NCBI RefSeq assembly: GCF_028583425.1
Contig: NC_072797.1
Coordinates: 21,796,001-21,860,000 of the forward strand
Origin: Eublepharis macularius
Taxonomy: Eukaryota; Chordata; Lepidosauria; Squamata; Eublepharidae
Length of the DNA stretch: 64,000 nucleotides
Direction of reading: 5' to 3'
Position numbers and translations under genes: made by a program. Positions 12,685-24,044 of the stretch are shown here, one piece after another. The notes under the pieces are model-generated. The model worked only from the letters and a program-made list of their open reading frames with translations, was not told the origin of the DNA and ran no database searches. Numbering within the stretch: the stretch's first letter is position 1; every line of letters starts with the position of its first letter.

Positions 12685-12851
12685 TCATGGTTTAAGATGT
12701 GGACGATTCCGAGGTCTCATTTTGTTAACTGTCCGGGATCTCTGGCAAGTAACACAACACTGGTTTCTCACGGGTGGCATGGAACATTTGCCGAGACTCC
12801 TCAATTTCTCACAGAAAGTCACTGACAATTTGTCTTTACCACAAGGGAAAC
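12685..12851 (-). CDS. ADAMTS12: ADAMTS12 last coding exon: PLAC domain and stop
   Basis: Exon of 167 coding bases ending in TGA at 12687-12685. The acceptor is ctcattacag before GTTTCC. The peptide starts FPCGKDKLSVTFCEKL and continues RSLGKCSMPPVRNQCCVTC with a basic tail ending PHLKP. The six-cysteine PLAC (protease and lacunin) pattern C..C..C..CC..C is complete, followed by an Arg/Lys-rich C-terminus as in ADAMTS7/12. It closes the reading frame built from the eight other exons. A run starting at an upstream ATG (12894) is intronic. The 3' UTR end was not located. Confidence 0.94.
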
Positions 12852-14384
12852 CTGTAATGAGAAAAAATGCATGCATGTGCGCATGCATGAGCACAACACA
12901 ATAGAAATTATTAATGTTCGGTGCCTAAAGACATAGACCAAGACAGTAGAATACTAGAGAGATGAAAGGAAATAAAATGAAGTGACCCATCCATTACCAG
13001 ATTTTAGTGACTATGAGCACTCCCAAATTCCACTCTAGTCCGGAAAAGGCATTGGGCAAGAGATGGAGACAACAGCAACCTGTGTATTTCATCTTTTATG
13101 TAAAAAGGAAAGCAAATTGCTAGTTCTTGTGAATGCCAATGCCACAACCTTTTCATACCTGAGGAAATCTCAGAAGCACAGGGTAGTGTATGTGGCGTCT
13201 TTAGAACCCTGTTCCTTGCGTGCCTTGAAATGCCTGAAACTGATGACAATTTTTTTATTCCTTCGTTTTCCTCCCCTTAAAAAAAAATTGCTCCGATACA
13301 GTTCTAGTCATGTCTAAAAATGATGGCTTAGATCCACTCAAGTTTTTTCATAGGTGGAAGGATTTCTGCTCATGCTGCGTGACTTTCTCGCCTTCCTCCT
13401 CCAGTGGAGCCCCAAATGACCCTCAAAATCCTATCCAAAATCCTTCCACTCATGGAAAAACTCAGGTGGATCTACGCTGGGTGTATATCTCTATGACTAC
13501 GTGTGCCAGACTGCAGATGGAGGATTTGTATTCAAGCACATGTCTGAGTTAAAGCAATACATAATAACAGTGTGCCTGTGTACTGCCCTTGTGGACAGAT
13601 TAGTGTCCAATTGAGAGCGATGAACAAAGTCAGTGTTATTGTTATCCCCACAATACAGCGGGGGAGCTGGGACAGAGAGGAGTGGCTTATCCAAAGCCAC
13701 CTGCAGAGCTCATAGTCGGGGGACAGACAGCATCTGTACTTGGATGCGTATTTTGATCGCATCTGATATATGCCTGCAGTTCCTGATTCAGGAAGTCCGA
13801 TTTGTGGAGAGAAGCTGGTTTTCATGCATAGATCTTTGTCTATGGATCACAGCAAATTTTCTAGATAAAATCCATCCTTTGTAATGTACTAATAGTTTGC
13901 GTCATGGACCTGATGACCTTTGATCCTGCTGCGAGAGTGGCTGCAAAATTTTCATTTTATGTCAGTTCTGGAAATAAGAGACAAGCGTCCCTGGTGTTCT
14001 GATCGATATATATGTTGCTGTTGTCAAAGTAGTGCTGAGTCGACACACATCCTACTATATAAAAGGCAAGTCATACTGTTGATGACTCACTTTTTATCCC
14101 AGTGCAGGCGCACTCTGGCCTGCACAAGGATAAAGAGTCATCATCAACATGGCTTGCTTAGGAGGGGGAGGGGGAGGCCAACATGCCCCTCCCAAGCTTC
14201 TGCAGCAGCCGTGGGAAGGCCTGGAGTGGCCCGGCACTACCACCCGGCAAGCCGGTGGGGAGGGCTGTGCTTCCCGCACCGGCCTTTTCCGTTGCTACAG
14301 CAGCCTCCTCGGGGTCTCTGGAGAGTTGTGCCGCCACAGCCGGCAAAGCACTGGGGAGGCCCGCCATGCCGGCCTGGCGCTCAG

Positions 14385-14667
14385 CAGGGCTGGATCGACA
14401 GGGGGGCAGGGGGGTAGTCTGCCCCCGGCCCCGCCAAAGAACTCAACAGCGCAGGCAGCCTCCGAGCCACTCGCGCTGTCGCCGCCGCCAGCTCTGCAGC
14501 GCGCCGGGACAGCCGACTTGCCATGGGGGCGGGGGGGGCACCCCAGCTTGATGACATCATGGGAGTGACATCATCATGCAGCGCCAGGAGCGCATGCATG
14601 CTATGCATGCGCGCAACTAGCCTGACTACAGTTGCCCTGGGTGCTGGTAACCGTAGATCTGGCCCTG
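14385..14667 (+). mobile_element. hAT-type element nested in Helitron 1
   Basis: The termini are CAGGGCTGGATC and GATCTGGCCCTG. Exact 8-base duplications GCGCTCAG lie at 14377-14384 and 14668-14675. It is 283 bases long and GC-rich with no coding frame I recognise. Confidence 0.85.
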
Positions 14668-14704
14668 GCGCTCAGCACACCCTGAACAGGCTGGGGTGTC
14701 ATGA

Positions 14705-15480
14705 CAGGCCACAGAGTGCTGCTCTGCTCTGCACCCACCTGATTTCCGCCCATTTGAGTCTGGTGCAGAGCGCAGGAATATTGCTGAGGTAGTGCAATGG
14801 GCCCTGGAGTGCTTCTGCATTCCGCACTGGCCCAATTTCCACCTCTTTGAGGCAGAATCAGGCTGGTACAGAACGCATGAACACTGCTGGGGCAGTGCAA
14901 TGAGCCCTGGAGTGATCCTGTGCTCTGTACCAGCCCAATTTCTGCCCATTTGAGGCTGAATCAGTCTGGTGCAGAGCACAGGAATGCTGCCACGGCAGTG
15001 AGACAGGGCCTGGAGTCCTCCTGTGCTCCATGCTGGCCCGATATCTTCCTGCTTGAGGCAGAATCGGGCCGGTGCAGAGTGCAGGAATGCTGCCCGGGCA
15101 GCACGATAGGCCCTGGAGTGGTGCTGTGCTCTGCACTGGCCTGATTTCTGCCCGCTTGTGGCCGAATCGGGCTGCTGCAGAGTGCAGGAACACTGCCGGG
15201 GTGGTGTGATGGGCCTTGGAGTGCTGCTGTGCTCCGTACTGGCCTGATTTCACCTGTTTGTGGCCAAATCGGGCTGGTGCAGAGCACAGGAATGCTGTCA
15301 GGGTGGTGTGACAAGCCGTGGAGTGATCCTGTGCTCTGTTCCAGCCCGATTTCCACCTGTTCAAGACCAAAGTGGGCTGGTGCAGAGCTCAGGAACGCTG
15401 CCAGGGTGGCACAATGGGCCCTGGAGTGATCCTGTGCTCCGTACCTGCCCGATTTTGGCCCATTCAAGGTTGAGGACATG
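14705..15480. repeat. 103-base tandem array inside Helitron 1
   Basis: The anchor GCC(CT)GGAGT recurs at 14801, 14904, 15006, 15110, 15213, 15315 and 15418, which is a period close to 103 bases. A shorter first unit starts near 14705. Units share GTGCTCTG(T/C)ACTGGCC, TTTCTGCCC and GGTGCAGAGC. Long open frames across it are by-products of the repeat. Confidence 0.9.
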
Positions 15481-15658
15481 CACCACTCCAGTGCCCCACT
15501 ACAGCCTATTGTATTTTTAAACACAAGAGGCTTTGTCGCTAGTCTTAAGATATTTGTTATTTTTTAAAAGCAACATTAGAGCAATCCCATTGTAATAATC
15601 CAGCAAACTGAGTTCTGAAAATAAGACAGCTCTTTGGGTGCTACGGAGTTAAACCCAC

Positions 15659-15812
15659 CTGTAGTTTCCAAGCACTCGTGTAGGTTGCACATCTGAGAGT
15701 CTGCAGGCTTGGTGTGATGTTCACACATGCTCTTGTTCTTAGGCGCACCATCATCAGTGCTGATGCACTCCACTGCTCTTTCCTGAATGCCTCCTCCACA
15801 TGAGACAGAACA
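15659..15812 (-). CDS. ADAMTS12: ADAMTS12 exon: last TSR
   Basis: Exon of 154 bases (51 codons plus one base). The acceptor is atctcttgcag before TGTTCT and the donor is ACAG|gtgggt. It encodes CSVSCGGGIQERAVEC, then MCEHHTKPADSQMC and LHECLETT. The first part (GGGIQERAVEC) is closest to mammalian TSR 7. The length and the MCEHHTKP...C...C pattern are closest to TSR 8, which normally precedes the PLAC domain. The single trailing base plus GT of the last exon forms Gly. One sequon (NKS) is present. Confidence 0.94.
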
Positions 15813-16887
15813 CTGCAAGAGATTAATTTACCAAAAAACATTTTGATAACAATGGGTACATGCATTTTAAGAGGATGTGAGATCTGCGATGCTTCATCAG
15901 GCCAAGGGTCTTTCCGACTCAGCTTCCTGGTCTACCAGATGCAATTGGATAGAGACATTTGGGAGGCTTTCTGGCAGAACATGATGGTTACATTCATAAT
16001 CTGTTGACAATGCCCAGTTCCTGATAGTTAAAAAAATCCTGGACTACACTGCTGCTGATACCCTCCCAACCAATGGCCAAAGGCAGAGTAGATACTGGGT
16101 GGACAGCAATTTCATCCCCACTACAATCTCCAAAAGGATTGAGGGAAGTCATGCTCTTCTCTTTCTTGAACCTGACTCTTCTCTATTCCCACTCAAGAGC
16201 CCCATTGCTTGGCAGGCTGTCAGCTTTCTATGCCTGCATGGGGAAGAGAGGAAGAGAGGAGCTGCAATGGAGAGATCCTCGAGACCCTTGGCGCCATGAC
16301 AAAAACTGGCATCCACTCCTGGGGAGAAGGACATTTTGTAAAGCAAATCTAAATCACGGGCATAACTGAGCAAATCCCATTACTGCAGCCAAGATTTACT
16401 CTTCTGAGTCGTCCTTCTTTTTAGTCTGAATATACCAGCTCTGAAACCTGTTTTGCACACCAGGACCCAGTCCAAGGATGTGGGAAATAAAGAAGACTTG
16501 ATGGTTATTGATTATGTGCTGAAAGCCTTTCCTCTGGGCATTAATTACAGTGAACTCCAGTACGGGTTTAAGGGAATGCATCACAAATTAAAGAGTCTAT
16601 AGTACCAATAAGCCTGTCTTAACAAAGTAATGGCACCGTTCACATCACACTTTACAACAGCAGCTTCTTTTTAAAATGTGGGAATTGGAACCCCGGCCAG
16701 CTGATGGAAGACCTTGGAGCTGAGCTCAAGAGATGTTTTTCTGGCCTCCCGAACAGGAACCTGATTAATCAGCCGCATCCCTCTTTTTGGAGATTAAAAG
16801 CACATAAACCATTGTGAGGCATAATGGATGTGCCTGTAAAGAACAGTTAATTGTTCTGCCTAATAGCTTGCTTTACAGACAGTATAC
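15813..16887 (-). other. ADAMTS12 intron where a TSR exon is expected
   Basis: An intron of 1,075 bases between the second and last C-terminal TSR exons. I saw no minus-strand CSxxCGGG-coding segment after a tract ending in AG and no identifiable repeat. Confidence 0.7.
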
Positions 16888-17061
16888 CTCGCCCCAGTCC
16901 TCTGCACTCCATTCCAAACAGGGCTCTGTATTGCAGCGGATATTCAGTTGTGGCTTGCGTCCTTTTAAGTGGCAATGAAATGGCCTCAGGACTCTGTTGT
17001 CACGCTCATCTATGCAGTAAGCTGTGCGGGTCTTGAAGCCGCCTCCGCAGCTAGAGGAACA
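16888..17061 (-). CDS. ADAMTS12: ADAMTS12 exon: second TSR after the mucin module
   Basis: Exon of 174 bases (58 codons, phase 0). The acceptor is ccctttgcag before TGTTCC and the donor is GAG|gtatac. It encodes CSSSCGGGFKTRTAYC, then DERDNRVLRPFHC and CNTEPCLEWSAEDWGE. The LRPFHC and EPC blocks identify it as the counterpart of the mammalian ADAMTS12 repeat containing RNLRPFHC. Its WSAEDWGE tail should lead into another TSR. The next exon found downstream (15659-15812) resembles the last mammalian TSR in most of its length, so one cassette seems absent between them. Confidence 0.95.
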
Positions 17062-18219
17062 CTGCAAAGGGAACAGAGAGAAAGAGACTTCAACACATCA
17101 TCACTGAGCGATCGTGGTGCATCTCATGGTGGATCTAGATTATACTGAAATGCCTGCTTCAAGCTATTTCACTAAATGGCCTTCTGCCCTGTTCTTAAAC
17201 GAGAAGATGCACCTTTCCTGTGGCAAGCATCTATCAGCAGATTTGACTGGATTTCAGTGCTTGTTCTAAAGATCCTGAATTATTCGAAAATATCTATTTT
17301 ATCACACCTCTGCTGTGAGTAGGGCAAGCTACCAAGCAGTGTGTGTTTTTAAAATACTGTTAAGTCACAGCTGTCACACGGTGACCCCATTGTTAGCGGT
17401 CAGACTTGCCCTCACAGTATTAAGAAGGCTTATGAATATGGCAATATCATAAGCCACTCTCTGTATGTGGTCTAAACGCAGAAATGCTACCTATCCAGGC
17501 AGAAAATGGATGCTAGATCCCGGCCTGGAGCTGGGAAATTATTAGTATGTGAGATGCCAGACGAGACCAGCTTTTAGCCCCTATACCCCGGAGATGTGCA
17601 AAGATCCTAAGACAATAGGGTCTTCCAGGAGTTCCTGAATTAATCCCCTTAACACACACTACCGAGCTTCCCTTATCCACTCTCCCATTTTAGACGATTA
17701 AGGGCTCTGATAGCCTTACTCACTCATCTTCACGTATCATCAATCATTGTTGATAACTTTAGTTATCAAATCCTCCCAGTTTTATTGTCTCACCCCAGAG
17801 ACAGCTTTCCAGCTTGTTGTTTCACCCCGAAGACGACCATTAAGTTATTGTTTTTGGAGGCAGAAGATGTAATCTTGCCTCAGGATATGCTCCACAGTAT
17901 AATTTGACTGCCCCTCCGCCATACTTGGATCTAGCATCCACCCCCAGACTTCCATCAATGCTCTCTCTCATGGATGCCCACTTCAGGACTGATAACTGTC
18001 ACCCAATCCCTCAACTCAATCAAATTTTCTTCACTGCTTTCGAGTTAGCTCTCTGTGTTTCTGTGTGCAATTGATCTTAATTATTTTTAAATAAAAACCC
18101 TTTTGATTGAACACCTGCTTCATTATTGAAAGAGTTCTCTAGAAGGGACAATCCTTGTGATACATAGGTAGAGATCTCACAAAGTTACCTGCCTCTTGCT
18201 GCCTCTCCTTGCATGCTGA

Positions 18220-18425
18220 TTCCCTCAACTCGCAAGGAGACCCTCCGTTTGGGTGACACCAAAGGGTTTTTAATGCAAGTGGCAAACAGTGATGGTTTGA
18301 CATTGCCTGCCTCTGTATAGTGATCTTGGACATCCTTGGTGGTCTCCCATCCAAGTGCTAACCAGGATTGACCCTGCTTAGCTTCCAAGATCTGATGAGA
18401 TCAGGCTAGTCTGGGACATCCAGGT
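18220..18425 (-). repeat. 5S rRNA-derived SINE
   Basis: On the minus strand it carries GAAGCTAAGCAGGGTCAATC and GCACTTGGATGGGAGACC, matching the 5S rRNA internal promoter boxes. A tail with GGCAATGTCAAACCATC follows. Confidence 0.8.
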
Positions 18426-18705
18426 CAAGGCTTCAGAGAAACCTCTGAAAAGTACAGAACTCTTTCTAAAAAAAAATGCATCTGTGATGACAGGTTCCAT
18501 CAACCACTTCCAAAGATCCCTTTTCTCTGTATCTAAAACAAAATGGTATGTCCATGTCACCAATTTTTGGAGGCTATCAGTTTGGGCATAAAGACTCAGT
18601 GAGTAAGTAACTGGCACATCTTGGGAGAATGGCATAGATGCTCTGAAGTCTGGCAGGTTTGAGGAAACTTGATAGCCTTGATGAGCTAGTTTGAACAACT
18701 TGCAA

Positions 18706-19739
18706 ACTAGGGGTGTACAATTCGATTTGGTATTCGGAATTAAACGAATTTTAGCTGATTCGGTATAATTCAGATATTCCAGGTCAAAATAATCAGTACC
18801 AAATCAGGTTCAGAGAATACCAAACTCAGTTTTACCAAATTAAATTAGTAAAATTCAGCGGACTGTTCTTTTGCTGTTTCCCTGCAAAGAAACAGCTGTT
18901 TCTACCTCTCTCTTGTTTTGGCAGAGAGGTTGGGGTGGGATTCATTTTTCAACAAAACTCCACCAAATTTGCAAGGATGCTACTTCTGATCACCCTCTAA
19001 AGATACTCTAAGATTAATGAAGATTGGACCCTGGAAGGGGGCAATTCTATGGGCCCCCAACAAAGATGCCACTCTCCATTATTCCCTGTGGGGAAAACTA
19101 CCTGGGGGCTGTCTAGAGGGCTGGATTCAACCAAGCTCCAGCACATTTTCAGGAGAACTACTCCTGACTGTCCTCTAAAGACTCCCCAAGTTTCTGTAAG
19201 GTTGGGCCCTAGGGGTTAATTCTATGGGCTGCCAAAGAAGGTGTCTCCAGCCACTCTATTTGTTCCTATTATGGCGGGAAAGTCAATGCTGACTCCCACA
19301 GCAGAAACACACTGGGGCAAGGCTGCCATGGCTAAGGCAAACTACCAAATGCAAGCCAAGCTCATCCCAGAGAAAACCTAAAAGAAGCAAACTGAAGCAT
19401 GGGAATGATATCCCCCCAGAACCAATGTGAAGAAAGGGAACAAATATCACACCTCATCAATTCTATTCATCCATTATGAATATTTAGAGGGCATTCAGCA
19501 ATAGGTTCCCGGCAAATTTGGTGAAAATCGGTTGAAAAATGCCTCCCCCCTCCCCCCCAGCCCATGGGATAGCTCTGGATTGAGTTTCCCATAAGAAACA
19601 ATGGCCGAATTTTACCAAATTTCTGCTATATTACAGAACTGGAGAAACAATTTGATATTGAAAGAATACCATTTTTTCCCCCTCTGGTTTGGTATTCCCA
19701 GTTCAGATTTATCAAACGTTTTTGTGTGTACACAACCTT
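18706..19739. mobile_element. hAT-like non-autonomous element (1,034 bp)
   Basis: Exact 8-base duplications ACTTGCAA lie at 18698-18705 and 19740-19747. The ends (AGGGGTGTACAATTCG and complement of GTGTGTACACAACCTT) are short degenerate inverted repeats. The interior has repeated TTCGG/GAATT motifs and CCAAATTTG-type stretches and no coding frame. Confidence 0.75.
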
Positions 19740-21126
19740 ACTTGCAAAAGGTCCACCATAACACTTCTACCATGGAACCTTACATGGCCTAGGTGAGCGA
19801 ATGCTGGACATTAGCCAATGGGATAATGGCCAGTCTCTAAAATTCAAACAATGGATAAAAAACTTACTCGGGCTGTGGCATCATTGTTCTCTCCCAGGCG
19901 TGCTGAAAGAGGGAAGGACGAAGGCTGGATCTGATCACAAGTTACTATAAATTAGGCGATTTGAAGTGTGCTTGTTCCAAACTTCGTCCGTACTTTTTAA
20001 CCTGTTGTATAAACTCCCCCTGTCCCTTTTCTTAGTGGCAGCTCTGTTTCTTTGGGAATTCAGCCACATCCTTCAAACTGCTCAGCACAGCTTCCGCAAG
20101 AAAGGGAAGAGTTATCTTTCAAAGAGTTTTTTGCCCTTTTTCGTAACTCCTCAAATCGTAAGAGGATGCAGCCCAAAGCCATAGCTGAATGTTACAAAAT
20201 GTGTAGCAGCTCTTTCCCCTAAATACATCTGCTGCTGATGGCAACTAAGTCCCCCCACCCTGCCTAAGCCTGGAAAAGCCTCCTCGGTTTTTTCTCAACA
20301 TCCAACAAAGGGTGTTCTCCCTTAAGTCGCCACAGCCTCTCAAAGACATGCTTGGAGATCCACAGGGAAAAGAATACAGATGAGCACATTAGAGGATTCT
20401 AATTGCCCTAAGTCCTGCAGTACCTCCTTACTTTGTCTGCCTGGGTTTTTGGTTTATTGGGCCACAGCAATGGACCTATGGTTAAAGTTTACAACTTTGA
20501 TAAGATGAGACGAGACAACAGGCAGAAAGACATCTGCATGAAAATTATCTCCATACTTGCATTTAAAACCACTTGAACAAGTCTTGATTCAATTAAAGCC
20601 TCTTTCGCACTGCTGATTTTTGCTGTTTCGGGCACCATACCTCTTCAGGTTTTCTTGCGAATTCCGGACTCTTCACTCCCCCTTCAGATTTCAATGCGGC
20701 ATTTCAAGGGTTCTTTTCTGAATTTTCTTTCTGCACTCTGCGCTGCATTGAAATCTAAAGCATCCAGAATTTGGAAGGAAACCTGCAGAGATATGGGGCC
20801 AAAGGTGGTAAAAATCGCCCGTGCAAAAAAGGCCATCATTTCCCTTTCACCTTTCTTCCTTAAAAATACCAGTATCAATCAGTTAGGTCCTGATACGGGG
20901 AAGATTGTTTGGGGGCTAAGGAGACTGGGCTGCAATTAGGGTGGAGAACTACACATGGTCTTTTGTGCGGGGGATTTCCTTTTTGCTACTCTTCAGCACC
21001 TTTCATGAAAATCCCCATGTGCAGTTCTCGGGATTCAGGCCGGAGAATTACGTGTCTTGAGATCTCCTTTGGAACCAAAAGGCAACATAGAAATGCAACA
21101 AATAAAATACAGATGAATGACATTAC

Positions 21127-21279
21127 TTTGCTCCAGTCTCCAGCTTTCCACTGGGCACAGGGAGGAAAATAGCACCTTCGGGCTGGATCAGGTTTCTTAA
21201 TGTGCTGACAGTCAGATTCGTTCTTGGTGCTGCATTCCACAGCTCTCCAAAAAGCCCCCACACCACATGTGGTGGAACA
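21127..21279 (-). CDS. ADAMTS12: ADAMTS12 exon: first TSR after the mucin module
   Basis: Exon of 153 bases (51 codons, phase 0 both sides). The acceptor is ttttttacag before TGTTCC and the donor is AAA|gtaatg. It encodes [16 protein letters not shown], then [13 protein letters not shown] and QWKAGDWSK. The pattern CSTTCG, RPDPAKRC-like block and final WKxGxWSK match the TSR after the mucin region in mammalian ADAMTS12/7. One sequon (NES) is present. As in the other C-terminal TSR exons, the exon begins exactly at the TGT codon of the CSxxC motif, so each exon is a symmetric cassette. Confidence 0.95.
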
Positions 21280-22097
21280 CTGTAAAAAAAAATATATTAA
21301 AAAGCTTTTAGTCCTACAACATTATAATTACATTGTTGTGATAGCCTCCGGAGATGAAGTTAGTTCTCCACTTGCAGCCCATGGGGACAGAGAATAAATG
21401 GAATCAGAAGCTAATCTGTCTTTCGTTTGAGGCATCATGTTTAATGCAGGCAAGAAATTAACCGAAAATGATGGCGCCTTAAGCTCTTGGCAGAGGCTGA
21501 AACATCTGCAGCATCACAAGTACTGCCATCCCGGTCTTCGCTGAACTTAATGACTTTTAAAGATCTTTCTGAAGGTCACTTTTTCCTTAGGCCCAGTTCT
21601 GCCTCAGCTGTTCCATCTTCTAAAGCCTGACAGCTCAGAAACAAGAGTGTCAAATATGCAGATCACTCCTCATCCAGCATTAAGTACTCTTTCAAATCCG
21701 ACACCTCTTTTATGTAACTTGTGATTATTCTAATCCACTTCCCATTTTCTGTCCTGTAGACTGAAAATGGGTATGGAGATGAGAACTATTTGCCAACAGA
21801 GTTTCAGGGTCACTTCCAATGGAAAGAATTTCCCCTAATGGATAGCACTTCTGTAAGGGAGAAAAAGCACACACTGTGGAGCGCAGCTGTTTCTCTGTGT
21901 GTGCGGACACAATGAAATAAAAATTCTAACACACAACTGGAAGCCTACAGCCAAAGAACGGGCTCGGTGATTCAAATCGGTATGTGAAATAGAGAACACC
22001 ACACCTTGCGAGGCCACTTTTAACAGCACCTGCCACAGGTAAAACTTCTGCCAGCATGGAGATATGAAGGAAAGTCACATGTGTGTGTATGTGCAGT

Positions 22098-22265
22098 CAA
22101 GTTGCAACTGACTTATGGCGACCCCAGCAAGGGGCTTTCAAAGCAAGTGAGAACGGAGGTGGTTTGCCATTGCCTTCTTCTGCAAAGTCTTCCTTGGTAG
22201 TTGCCCATCCAAATATCAACACTGCTTAGCTTCTGAGATCTGATGAGAGTGGGCAAAGTGGGCTA
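22098..22265 (-). repeat. 5S rRNA-derived SINE (diverged)
   Basis: The plus strand shows GACTTATGGCGACCCC, GGTGGTTTGCCATTGCC and GCTTAGCTTCTGAGATCTG. The last is the complement of the 5S rRNA box A region. The part corresponding to box C is shortened. Confidence 0.75.
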
Positions 22266-22382
22266 TACTATGCTACCTTCCCTCCCCAAAACCACTTGGG
22301 TTGCTATTCTTTAACTCCTTAGCAGCACCGTCCCCTTTTCTCAGTGCCGATCCTGTGGTGTTTCTAACACAAGATTTTAATC

Positions 22383-22601
22383 TAGGGTTGTCAACTCCAG
22401 GTTGGGAAATTCCTGGAGATTTTGGGCATGGAGCCTGAGAAGGGCAAGGTTTGGGGAGGGAAGGAACCTTAGCAAGGTATAATGCCATAAAGTCTATCCT
22501 CCAAAGTAGTCATTTTCTCCAGGGGAGCTGATCTCTAGGGTCTGGAGATTACTTGTAATTCTGGAAGGTCTCCAGCCACCAGTGGGAGGTTGGCAACCCT
22601 A
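22383..22601 (+). mobile_element. hAT-type MITE, TAGGGTTGCCAAC family
   Basis: The termini are TAGGGTTGTCAAC and GTTGGCAACCCTA, with exact 8-base duplications TTTTAATC at 22375-22382 and 22602-22609. Related fragments occur at 37538-37692, 39088-39197 and 58026-58817. Confidence 0.88.
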
Positions 22602-22793
22602 TTTTAATCAAGCCAAACTAACCACTTTCCCATATATCATTCAAAGCAAACTGCATATATTCTATAGCTGAAAGTTTTAGGAGGAGGCTTCACTATCAGA
22701 AGTTGCATTTTATCATTTTCTTTTTCCATTCTACCTTTTTCATTATGTGAAACTCTTAATAAAAAAAGTTTCACTGCCACTAATGCAATACAA

Positions 22794-23887
22794 TCCTACT
22801 ATATAAAAGGCAAGCAGTATTAGCAACAACTCACTTTTTATCCCCATGCAGGCACACTCACAAGCCCTTCTGTGGGGATAAAAAGTGAGTCATCGGCAAC
22901 ATGGCTTGCCTTCCCACCGCCATGGCGGCCTCCTTGGGGCCTGTGGAGGCCCAGGAAGGCCTGATGCAGCAGCAATGTCTGGGGACAGCCACCCAGTCCC
23001 TCCCAGATTTACTTGGCCATGAGAGCCCAGAGACAGAGTATGCACCCACGGACAGAGCCAGGGTGTAGGAGGAAGATGCCCGAGCACAGGCCACTGCCAG
23101 AGCAGCCAGTGGAGCCACGCTGGCCCCTCCTGGGCTTTGACTGCCAGCCCAGACTGAGGGAAGAGATATGCCAGCCAGAGCAGCTGCTGGAGCAGCCAGA
23201 GGAGTCACACAACTGGCCCCTCCTGGGCTTTGACCGCTGGTCCGGGTGCAAGCAGGAGACGCGCTGGCCTAAGTGGCTGCCAGAGCAGCCAGAGATGCTG
23301 TGCTGGTCCCTCCAGGGCTTCAGCTGCCAACCTACGCAGCGCCAGGGATGGCACCAGACATCCCAAGGGCAGCAGTGGCTGAGGAAATGGCTGCACTGCA
23401 CCATTGCCCTCTGAGCCTCAGATGCTGGCCTGAGTGGTGGCAGGGGCATCAGGAGCCTTGGCATGGAGGGCTGAGTCTGTGGTCAGGGCACTAGAATTAG
23501 GCTGGCCACAGGCAGACAATGGCTGGAGCCAGAGAGGAGGGGCGAGGCCATCAGCTCAACCAGCCCCAGATGGGAGGAGGCCAGCAGTCACCTGTGGATG
23601 GGTAAGATCAGTCGGGTTGGTTGGTTGGTGGTGGTGGCAAGATCAGTTGCCCTGTGCTGCAGCATTAAAAAGCACGGAGGGGCACCCCAGAGAGGTCCTG
23701 GGAGGTCCTATGCCTGACTGGACGAGGGGGCCAACCTGGAAGGCATACTTCCCCCAGGCTCTGACAATGAAAGCACGGAGCCTGACAGGCAGGAAGGCTC
23801 AATGCGGCCCTCCGGAGGTCTGGGAAGGCCCACATTGGGAGGCTGTTTTCTAGGGCCTGCTATTTACACAAATGGCTTGGTTGCTAG
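22794..23887 (+). mobile_element. Helitron 2 (non-autonomous, 1,094 bp)
   Basis: It starts TCCTACTATATAAAAGGC and ends GGTTGCTAG between host A (22793) and T (23888). The 5' region folds as a hairpin (ACTCACTTTTTATCCCC with its complement ending near 22884). The GC-rich interior has loose internal repeats (CCCCTCCTGGGCTTTGAC twice, CAGAGCAGC several times). Its long frames look like repeat by-products. Confidence 0.88.
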
Positions 23888-24044
23888 TATATTTATAGAG
23901 CACAATTCTTAAATGCTCACAATAGTTCACACATTTTCCTTCTGTACTTCTTACAGGCCAGCATGGCTGTTGCATTACTATGCCCATTTCACCCCTGTGG
24001 TATTTGTGGATTTGAAGCTGGGAGGCACAGTGGCTGGGTTAAAG

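Larger units (their letters stand above)
14050..15542 (+). mobile_element. Helitron 1 (non-autonomous, 1,493 bp)
   Basis: It begins TCCTACTATATAAAAGGC and ends GTCGCTAG, inserted between host A (14049) and T (15543), as Helitrons do. A 3' hairpin (AGCCT...AGGCT with TTGT/ACAA) sits about 6 bases before CTAG. The 5' region has the same CTCACTTTTTATCC subterminal block as the two other copies. The interior is GC-rich and carries a nested hAT element and a 103-base tandem array. Confidence 0.88.
12852..15658 (-). other. Last ADAMTS12 intron
   Basis: Bounded by donor gtgggt and acceptor tacag. It holds Helitron 1 (14050-15542). Bases 12860-14049 contain a possible SINE remnant near 13630-13720 and otherwise nothing I recognise. 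I looked for an additional TSR exon on the minus strand and saw none. Confidence 0.7.
17062..21126 (-). other. ADAMTS12 intron
   Basis: It holds a 5S-derived SINE (18220-18425) and a hAT-like element (18706-19739). The remainder (17062-18200, 19750-21126) shows nothing I can name. Confidence 0.7.

Noticed and set aside
13920..14568. Long GC-rich open frames on both strands in Helitron 1
   Set aside because: They arise from high GC and lie partly in the nested hAT element. No conserved motif or splice site supports them.
14858..15524. 170- and 187-codon minus-strand frames
   Set aside because: They are the 103-base repeat read in frames without stops. The peptide repeats CSGALHQ-like units, so they are not genes.
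15813..16887. A hidden TSR exon between the last two C-terminal repeats
   Set aside because: Read for CSxxCGGG on the minus strand with an acceptor. None was found.
23009..23464. 151-codon frame in Helitron 2
   Set aside because: GC-rich internal repeats produce it. No similarity to a known protein was recognised.
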